Made by a program: the position numbers and the translations under genes. Positions 56,610 to 64,000 of a stretch of DNA of 64,000 bases are shown here, in pieces. Position 1 is the first letter of the stretch, and the number at the start of each line of letters is the position of its first letter. This DNA comes from Acheta domesticus (Eukaryota; Arthropoda; Insecta; Orthoptera; Gryllidae). The notes under the pieces were generated by a model. It did not search any database, was not told the DNA's origin, and was given only the letters and a program-made list of their open reading frames with translations. Location: the NCBI GenBank assembly GCA_031308135.1, contig JAHLJT010000631.1, forward strand, positions 28,416,271 through 28,480,270, read 5' to 3'.

Positions 56610-57105
56610 CATATGTGGACGAGATCTCACAGAATAACTAAAAAATACAAACTCACTCTTAATAAATTAAAATGTACTTTTGCAGCAGTATCAATAAGCC
56701 TTCTAGGTTATACTCTTGAAGACAATAATAAAGCCTGATCCAAAACGCGTGACCTGACACCGTCATTGAATATTCCAGAACATGATATAGCTTTATTACA
56801 TCGAATCGTGCACACGTTTCCCCATTATTCTCAGCGGATTCCGTTATCAGAACAATTGTTCAGAACAAAACGATTCACATAGATAAAGAAGCAATTGAGA
56901 CTTTTAATTAGGATAATTTAAAATCTTGCATTAAAAATTCATTAACGATGTGTGTCAATGAGGCTGCCCAATTTACTGTGGAAACAGATACTTCAGAATT
57001 TGCCACCAGAGCTACTCATTCTGTACAGGGCAATCTCCAAAACACTGAATCAGAACGACGACTTTCTACATTGGGAAAAGAAGCACATCGAAGCTCTGCA
57101 TAAAT
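56610..57105 (+). pseudogene. Decayed Ty3/gypsy-like pol fragment (RT end and RNase H)
   Basis: Around 56640-56740 the plus strand reads LTLNKLKCTFAAVSISLLGY, the stretch that follows the RT active site in Ty3/gypsy-type pol. After frame breaks, 56985-57100 reads AAQFTVETDTSEFATRATHS, then ESERRLSTLGKEAH, the start of the linked RNase H with its TD-SEFA catalytic Asp motif. Stops and shifts separate these parts, and a stop follows GKEAHRSSA. No LTRs, integrase or protease are seen. The fragment is clearly non-functional. Confidence 0.7.
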
Positions 57106-57340
57106 AACGTTATTACCTTATTGGACTTTACTTTTTACTCATTGCGGATCAAAGTCTGTTTCATTTACGTTTAGTACAAAATATAATAAAACTAAAAATG
57201 ATAAAATTTCTTGATGGAGACTTGAGCATACTCCATATAAAACGACTAAATAATATTAGTAATTCCGACCAGTGATCAACGGATTAAAGCTGATATCCCA
57301 GGAATGGTGCAGCAAGTGCTCATCTTCGACGTTTTAGTTT
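57106..57340. other. No gene recognised
   Basis: AT-rich spacer between the retroelement fragment and the SINE tail. Confidence 0.4.
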
Positions 57341-57752
57341 GATTGATTAGATATGATTGATTAGTGATTCTGGGCGTGTAAACTGCTGACATTAGTCCCA
57401 TAAGTGTATTTCATGTTTTTTCTCGGAGGTGACGGTAATCTTCTCCGCCAGATGGTGAGATCCGGCGGCGACCTACCGTCGGCAAGCGGGATTTTCCCCA
57501 ACCAGGTATCTCCCACCAGCGGGGCACCGCCCCAGCCGGGACAAGCTCTAAATTCCCGATCGGTCACTCGGTGTGTGTGATAGCGTGGTGTATGTCAAAG
57601 CGTGGATAGGACAAGGAAGAGGAAGCAAAGATCGCGCGAGGTCCATGGCCCGTTTGATACTGTACAGCTCCGGCATTCGCCTGGTGTTGATCGGAGAAAT
57701 CACGGATAACTACCGATCAGAGCAGTCGACCGCTTGAATTCTCCTCCAGAAA
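57341..57752 (-). mobile_element. SINE family A, 5'-truncated
   Basis: The 3' end is on the left, with a clear GATTGATTAG/ATGATTGATT tail (57341-57366) and then the conserved GC-rich block. The element stops after CTAGAATTC-like GAATTCTCCTCCAGA near 57752, so the tRNA-like head is missing. Confidence 0.8.
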
Positions 57753-59622
57753 GCGAGAAACATACTCGTACGTAAACGTTTAGTGGTTTCCCAATGAAAA
57801 ATATCAGGTCAGCCCATAACCTGCAGCACACACATAAATTCTGATATTTCATTTTCTGGTTTTTGGGGTTCCCCCATCTCTTTAATGGTACAGAATAGTT
57901 CTTTACGATCACATGGGCCATATCATCAAATATTGATAATAATATCTTCTAAAGCGGATGTCATGCAGCTGTTTCACAAAGACCTCTTTTCTAAATTGAC
58001 GCTTAACATGTAAATAGTCGCATAAATATGATAATGCAATTATTCTTGTAGATTTGTAGAAATATGAGATGCATTTCCGGAGAAATTAGGTTTATTTCTC
58101 CTTATTATTAAGCAAGTTAGAGAAATGAAACCTCAATTATCAACTGAAGCGCACGGACTTAATTAATGATAACTGAACTTTCACGATCTACAGGAAAACG
58201 CAATGTGATATTAGGGTTTTATAAAAGTGAGGGTACACACTCGTGGGGATCGAATCCCCACGGTGGCGAGGTGTTGGACACTGGCACAAACGCACTACAA
58301 TGCACAAACGGGACAAACTCGCACATGAGCGAATAATCAATTCATCGTTTTGTTGTTCTTTAATATGACTTACATGTGTTGTCCGTGCTTCGAATTACGC
58401 GGAATATAGACTTAGCACATCCCTGTCGTTCGTGAAGGCTAATAATTTCATTTTTTGCCAACATATCTTCCATCATTAATTACACCCGAATACCTAAAAG
58501 AATCTTTACTTTCTATCGCCCTACTGTTTTAGATATATTCGTAGAGACAAAAACGAGCGTACAGTATCAAGAAGTAAATCAGTATTTAAAAACAAATCGG
58601 TTTGTAGAGGAATTTCGAGGTATGTGGTCATAGGTTCCAAGGTTCCAAGAAAATAGGAAAGTTGATTTTTACGCCTGTTGGGAAAAGTAAGCAACTTATT
58701 AAAAAATTAAACCATCAATTAATCTGAACAATATGCTACAGCATTCATAAACGTCGCCTCTATATTCGTCTCTGATTCATCAAAACTTGCTTGCAACTTC
58801 ATGGAACCCCCTTATATTGGTTATAAACGTATTTTTATTAGGGTTTTGTAGATAACGCAACGATAACCTAAATAAACTATTATTTGCGTATCATTTACGT
58901 AAGCTATATTTACATGTGTCTAACTGTGCCATGTGCCATGTGGATGACTGTTACTCATCACTAGGGCCCGGATGATTATGACCTAAAAATGTTAGAAATA
59001 TGCAAGCATTTATTACCTGAAAACATGAAAATATGACTTAAACATTTTTTGTTTTCATTTTCGAAACCTTCAAAATCTTTCCGCTGTTTAAATAAACATT
59101 TTATTGAAAATATAATTTTGAAATTTAGTACATTCACAATTCACACCTCTGGGGCCCCGTGAAGACAATTCCATTTGCTAGTTATTAAATAAATTTTATA
59201 GAAGTTGTTGACCTTAACACAAAAACTGACTAAACTAAACTAACACTTCCTTCGCATCTGGTGCTTTCTACGCTTTCTTTTTCTTCGTCTATATAGGACA
59301 CCCTTCTAATTCACGTACAAATATTTATACGAAAGACTGTCAATTATATACAACAAATATATTAGATAACAATTAGAAACTGGGAAAAATCTCTTTGAGA
59401 CGACTGCAAGCAAGTATGCGAAAATGGAATCAAAAAGATAAAAATGTGACAAAAACTACGAAAATTCATGAAGAATATAACCATCAAATGGAAAACGACC
59501 AAAGGGTTAAAAAAAAACAAAATATGACTTTATATGACACAAGAAAATTGCATTATTTTAGAAATTGTAGGTAAAATCATGGTTATCTTACATTTTTAAG
59601 GAAATAACGCAAAGAAAAAATA
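57753..59622. other. AT-rich non-coding; one T-arm-like hairpin
   Basis: 58243-58261 forms a 6-bp stem GTGGGG/CCCCAC around ATCGAAT, like a tRNA T-arm or SINE box B (GATCGAATCC), but no D-arm partner is evident. No genes recognised in the rest. Confidence 0.4.
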
Positions 59623-60162
59623 CAGTTGACTACGGTTATAGTGAACCCTCGGTTATAGTGAACTTAAGTCACTGGTTCCGTTTCACTTACATTACAAATA
59701 AGCATAAGAAGATTCGGTTATAGTGTACCTGAACTTCGGCTCTAGTGAACGTAGGAAATAAGTCCTGGAAATTAATTGGATCTCTTATTTCATTAGGCGA
59801 TTAAAAGGGCCTTGGGACGGTGTTCCAACAGTGCAAGAGGCATTGAAAGGTGTCATGACTACATCACAATACTTAGAGTCAAAGGACAATGCGGAATCTA
59901 GTATGGAGAGCACGAACTCTGGAGAAGGATCTAATGAAAAATGTACGAAGCAAACAATTAAAAATAATTCTTGTTTTTTACGTACAAATAAATATATTGA
60001 AAGTTTCATTTCGTGCTCTTAATGAACTTTGCAATATGTTAATAAAACCAATAATTGTGGAGAAATTCCATTTAATTTCGACATCATCGGATGAAATGAA
60101 CATCTGATATAGTGAACCAAACATGTTACACCCCAGAAGCTCACTATAACCAAAGTCGACTG
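59623..60162. mobile_element. Tigger/pogo-like DNA transposon, internally deleted
   Basis: 540 bp between TA dinucleotides (59621-59622 and 60163-60164). The TIRs read CAGTTGACTACGGTTATAGT and, inverted, CAGTCGACTTTGGTTATAGT; the left end repeats GGTTATAGTGAAC twice. Inside, 59831-60022 keeps the tail of a transposase-like frame (VQEALKGVMTTSQYLE), comparable to the C-terminus of Tigger transposases. The DDE catalytic domain is absent, so it could move only with help from an intact relative. Confidence 0.8.
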
Positions 60163-60211
60163 TATATGAGATGTCATAAACATCCGGGACCAACTGATCA
60201 CTGTCAGTCTA

Positions 60212-60628
60212 TTAAGCCGAATTCTAGTGGCCGGCTGCTCTGATCGGTTGTTTTCTCCGATCAACACCAGGCGAATGCCGGAGCAGTGTCCTACCAAACG
60301 GGCCACGGATCGCGCGCGATCTTTCCTTCCTCGTCCTTGTCCTATCCTCTCCTCTTACACACACACTTACACTAACATGCACAACACTACCACACGTGCC
60401 GGGAGACCGGTCGGGAGCTTACAGCTTGTCCCGGCTGGGGCGGTGCCGCGCTGGTGGAAGATACCTGGTTGAGGGGAAAAGCCCGCTAGTCGACGTTAGA
60501 TCGGCGCCAGATCTCGCCATCCAGCGGGGAAAAGATCATCGCCACCTCCCGAGAAAAAGTACGCACTACACTTACGGGACTAATGAACTCAGTTGTTGAC
60601 GCGCCCGGAAACACAAATCAATCAATGT
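60212..60628 (+). mobile_element. SINE family A, 5'-truncated
   Basis: Starts at the GAATTCTAGTGGCCGGCTGC junction, without the tRNA-like head, and runs through the GC-rich block to the 3' end. The tail is AAATCAATCAATG. It lies 50 bp after the Tigger-like element. Confidence 0.8.
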
Positions 60629-60664
60629 TAAGCCGAATGTACTCACGACACTTTGGAGTAGCAG

Positions 60665-61046
60665 GTGCCTTCCCCACCGGTGGCGTGGGCGGGCGCCAGG
60701 AGGGCGGCGGCGACGGCGACGGCGAGGGCGAGGGCGTGGGCGCGGGCGCGGGCGACGGGGCGGCGCATGGCGGCGGCGGGCGAGTGCAGAGGCGACTGCC
60801 TCCGGGGGCGGAAGCTGCGGCCGCTCCGCGGACTAGCGATAGCGGTGCCAGCGGCGGCGGCGGCGGCGGTGACTATGGAGGCGACGGTGATGGCGGCGAT
60901 GGCGGCGGGGACTGTGGGGTCGGCGGCGGTGGCGGCGGCGGTGACTGTGGTGACGGTGATGGCGGCGGTCACGGCGCGGATGCCGCCGGGGACACGGGGG
61001 GACGACGAGGGCGCCGGGTGCGGCGACGAGGGTGATGGTGGTGTCG
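60665..61046. repeat. GGC/GGT triplet-rich GC block
   Basis: Dense GGCGGCGG, GACGGCGAGGGCG and GGTGACTGTGG triplets, open on several frames of both strands as poly-Gly/Ala or His/Arg-rich peptides. No gene supported. It lies between two SINE copies. Confidence 0.85.
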
Positions 61047-61047
61047 G

Positions 61048-61612
61048 TGCTGTGGTGGCTCAGGGCATTAATTGATATCACTGCAGTGTCTCTGACTGGG
61101 AGATCCTATGTTCAAGTCTCGACGGTGGCAAGATTTTCAACACTGGCTGCTGAGCTAGGTGGAATTCACCTGCGTCTAGAGGAGAATTCTAGCGGCCGGC
61201 TGCTCTCATCGGAGAAACCATTGGTTGTTTCCGATGGTTTCTCCGATCAATATTGGGTGAATGCCTGAGCAGTACCCTAACAAACGAATCATGGGCCGCG
61301 CGCGATCCTTCCCTCCTTTTCCATGCCCTATCCTCACCCTTTACACACCCTTACACTAAATTGCACTACTCTACCTCACATGCCGGGAGACCACTAGGGA
61401 GCTTAGAGCTCGTCTCGGCTGGAGCGCTGCCCCGCTGGTGGGAGATACCTGGATGGGAAAACCCGCAAGCCGATGTGTAGGTCAGGGCCGGATCTCGCCA
61501 TCCAGTGGGAGGAGATGACCACCACCCCCAGCGATAAAAATCATGCACTACATTTACGGGTCTAATGACTTTAGCAGTTGACGTGCTCGGAATCATTAAT
61601 CAATCAGTCGGT
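61048..61612 (+). mobile_element. SINE family A, full length
   Basis: Box A-like GTGGTGGCTCAGGG at 61049-61062 and box B-like TGTTCAAGTCTCG at 61109-61121. It has a 13-bp perfect inverted repeat (ATCGGAGAAACCA at 61208, mirrored at 61235-61247), the GC-rich block, the 3' end GCTCGGAATCATT and the tail AATCAATCAG. This is the best copy for defining the family. Confidence 0.85.
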
Positions 61613-62122
61613 GCTGGTGTGGCACTGCTGGTGATGTCGATGGTGTTGGTGATGGCTGTTGGCGGTGAAGAAGCAGCCACTCGCTTCCCGGACGTAGTGG
61701 TGAGGAGCCTTGGGGGGCCAAACGCTAAAGGCTGCCTCAGAGAGTGTCCTCAATGTACGAGTAGCAATGTCCTTGTTTGTACGTCGTGTGCCTGAACATC
61801 ATGAAGACGTTCCACAAGTCGGACAGCCTTTTGTTTTAATCTGTCTGCCACCTTGGCATCACATTTCTGGAAATTCTCCGGCACTTGCCACGCATCCCAT
61901 CCCCGTACACTGTGCTGAATGCTGTCCTACATGACATAAGCCGTAGCAACGTATGTCCTACCACATCATCGACCGCCCTGAGCTTTTACTCATATGCCAC
62001 TCCTGATTGTCCATAAATATAATTTTAAAGAATAAGAAATTCACCTCCATTGCAATGTGATAAGTCGTGTGTTATATTCTGATCTTGCGAAATCGTAATG
62101 AAATTTCCTCCAGGAAAGAAAC

Positions 62123-62167
<45 letters not shown>

Positions 62168-63195
62168 TAAAATGGCTTTACTAGTTTTATTTTTCTCTGC
62201 TTTGGTCGGCGTTCCAGCTTGATATCAAATTGGCGCAACCCAGATTTTTTTAAAGAACAATAAAAAATTGGTATTGAGGTGATAAATTGGTAATAAAATA
62301 GTTAAAAATTGTGATCCTGGTTTTATTTGAATCTGCCATGATGGGCGGGTCATCTTGACAGATCTTGTCGACAAAGTCCTGTACCATTCGGAGAAACTGG
62401 TAACCTTGCGAAGCAGTCCCATCCAGGTTTTGGACAAATCAAAGTTGTGTTGTAGAGAGATGATGCATTGTGTCCGTTCCTCTCTTCATTAGCCATGATA
62501 TTAAAGTGTCTATGTTGTTTGCCACGTAAACGCGTGAATGTGTCTGGCTTTCCTGATCAATGATCTTCCTTGACCATTAGATTAGTGACTTCTTGGGGAA
62601 TTCCGTTGTGAAATCATGAATCAAATGGTGGTGTATCAGGCGATTCTATACATTTGCCTTGTCTAAGGTCAGCATATGTTGATGTTGAGATTTCTTAAGT
62701 TGGATGTTTTGTGGTAGTCTCTGAAGAGGATCCGGAAGTTCTTTTGCATTTGATATCGACGCGTTAGTTGTGTCCGTTATTTCCAACGACTGTTCCTCGG
62801 CCTGGCATGTTCCCTGCGTTTTCGAGTAGGGGTGTGGTTATGACTAAAGGCTAAGATCCCGCCACTAGGGAGTGAAAAAACCCTGCTACTTGTAAGGCAA
62901 AACGTAGGCTACCGATTCGCAATATAAAGCTTTGTCGTGCGTATAGCGTCTGAAGTGTCGCACCTTGTACCCTACGCCTGCACTCTCAGCACAAACTAAT
63001 AATTGCTAATATTTCGGGAACGAAACATCTCGTTTTTTTATGCTGTGTGTTTTTGTAGAAAGTAAGTGAACTGACGTACCTCAAATGCGCTATTAATTAC
63101 AGTTAGTCAATGTGCGTGTTGTTTCAATAAAAATAGCGAAATAATTTCCTTCTTCAGAAACACGAAATAGTGACCTTCCACAAAGCAAGTAACAC
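61613..63195. other. No gene recognised; (TA)n at 62130-62163
   Basis: A TA microsatellite of about 34 bp at 62130-62163. Some moderately GC-rich sequence at 61613-61960 gives short frames without domains. Nothing else identified. Confidence 0.45.
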
Positions 63196-63484
63196 AGAAA
63201 GAAAGGACGGAGAGAAAGAGGGAGAGAGGGAGGAAGAGAGAGAGGGAGGAAGAGAGAGGGAGGGAGGGAGACGGAGAAATGGAGGAAGACGGAAGGAGGG
63301 AGGGAGGGGAGAGAGTTTAGGAGAGAGGGAGGGAGAGACTTGAGGAAAAAGGGAGAGAGGAGAGAGGGAGAGAGGTAGGGAGGGAGTGTAGGAGAGAAGA
63401 GAGAGGGAGGGAGGGAAATAGTGTGGGATAGATGGAGAGGAAGAAAGGGATGGAGAGGGAAACAGAGGGAGAGAGAGAGAGAGA
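63196..63484. repeat. Purine (GA-rich) low-complexity tract
   Basis: GGGAGAGAGGGAGG-type words on the plus strand for about 290 bp. Low complexity; the minus-strand Ser/Leu/Pro-rich frame here is compositional. Confidence 0.9.
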
Positions 63485-64000
63485 TCGCCATTTTCATTGA
63501 GTGATGGAGTAGATGTGGTTAACTATTTCTGAAGTGACTTAATCAAACCTAAAAGAGGAAGACGGGACTTCGGATCAATCCATGCTATCAAATTGAAAGA
63601 AAGAAAAAAAACGATTTCTTTCAGTCATTTTCAGCAGACATTTCAGAGAAATCTGACAGCACCAGAATGGCCCTGTGGTACCTCAAGGGAATGTGGAAGA
63701 AGCTGTATCAGCTGTGGTTGTTCAAGGAAGTACGACAGCAGCAGAATCACCTGCGAGGTCTCGAGGGAACACAACAGCAGCCACACATGTGGTATGTGAG
63801 AAGGACATGGGAGCGGCTGAATCACCTGCGGTGTCTTCGCAGAGGACTGGCAGCTGACCACAACCACCGGAAGTGGAGCCAAGCGGAAACTGACAACCGC
63901 AGCGGCCGGTACGAATGGGCGGCGTCACGCGAAAATGGACAATTACGAAAACGATTTTTTTATTTTGTTAGCACATTAGTTCGGGGCGAATATAACTCGA
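63485..64000. other. Unrecognised; short imperfect repeats
   Basis: GAATCACCTGCG occurs twice, about 76 bp apart (near 63745 and 63820), with CAGCAGC-rich words between. A coding remnant or degenerate tandem repeat is possible. No family recognised. Confidence 0.3.

Noticed and set aside
60583..61075. Gly/Ala-rich frames of 136-150 codons
   Set aside because: Triplet-rich GC block, open on both strands.
63093..63497. Ser/Leu/Pro-rich 134-codon minus-strand frame
   Set aside because: Low-complexity product of the purine-rich GA tract.

Overview
This window is eukaryotic, AT-rich and repeat-dense, with almost no continuous protein-coding sequence. It most likely comes from a large insect genome, possibly a cockroach, termite or other polyneopteran (an inference). 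The main clues are an insect-style secreted PYPV/VPV-repeat structural (cuticle-type) protein exon, I-type, Jockey-type and CR1-like non-LTR retrotransposons, tRNA-derived SINEs, hAT, Tigger/pogo-like and Harbinger-like nonautonomous DNA transposons, and GT-AG splice sites. I see no bacterial operons, rRNA, intact tRNA genes or CRISPR arrays.

Layout. 1-31 kb is mainly AT-rich non-coding DNA with SINE copies (571-948, 3011-3528, 23688-23845), a decayed Jockey-like LINE fragment (13340-14050), two protein-like but unidentified exon candidates (one listed, 10678-10920; one rejected), 15-bp and 36-bp minisatellites, a ~830-bp TIR element (26775-27606) and several long GC-rich trinucleotide arrays. 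31.3-33.4 kb holds a purine-rich minisatellite and then the one convincing host gene piece: a minus-strand exon (33342 to 31953) with a splice acceptor, signal peptide, dibasic site, Gly-rich segment, PYPV repeats, stop codon and poly(A) signal. Its frame is broken nine times, each time by one extra base.

36.6-42.3 kb is satellite DNA next to a 100-N assembly gap: a diverged ~350-bp tandem family followed by a very regular 157-bp family (14 exact periods plus a partial unit) showing a higher-order duplication. 43.6-49.4 kb is a nearly complete I-type LINE flanked by a 13-15-bp target site duplication, with an intact ORF1 (three zinc knuckles) and an ORF2 (endonuclease, reverse transcriptase, RNase H) broken by one single-base frameshift.

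49.4-64 kb contains a short unassigned minus-strand exon with excellent splice sites, three foldback structures counting the one at 43.1-43.5 kb, a CR1-like LINE 3' end, four more copies of the long SINE, a Harbinger-like element nested in a SINE tail, a hAT-like element with a perfect 8-bp TSD, a decayed Ty3/gypsy-like RT-RNase H fragment and a Tigger/pogo-like element. The rest is simple sequence or unrecognised. No functional gene system joining several genes is visible; the most notable structures are the satellite arrays, the nested insertions and the foldbacks.
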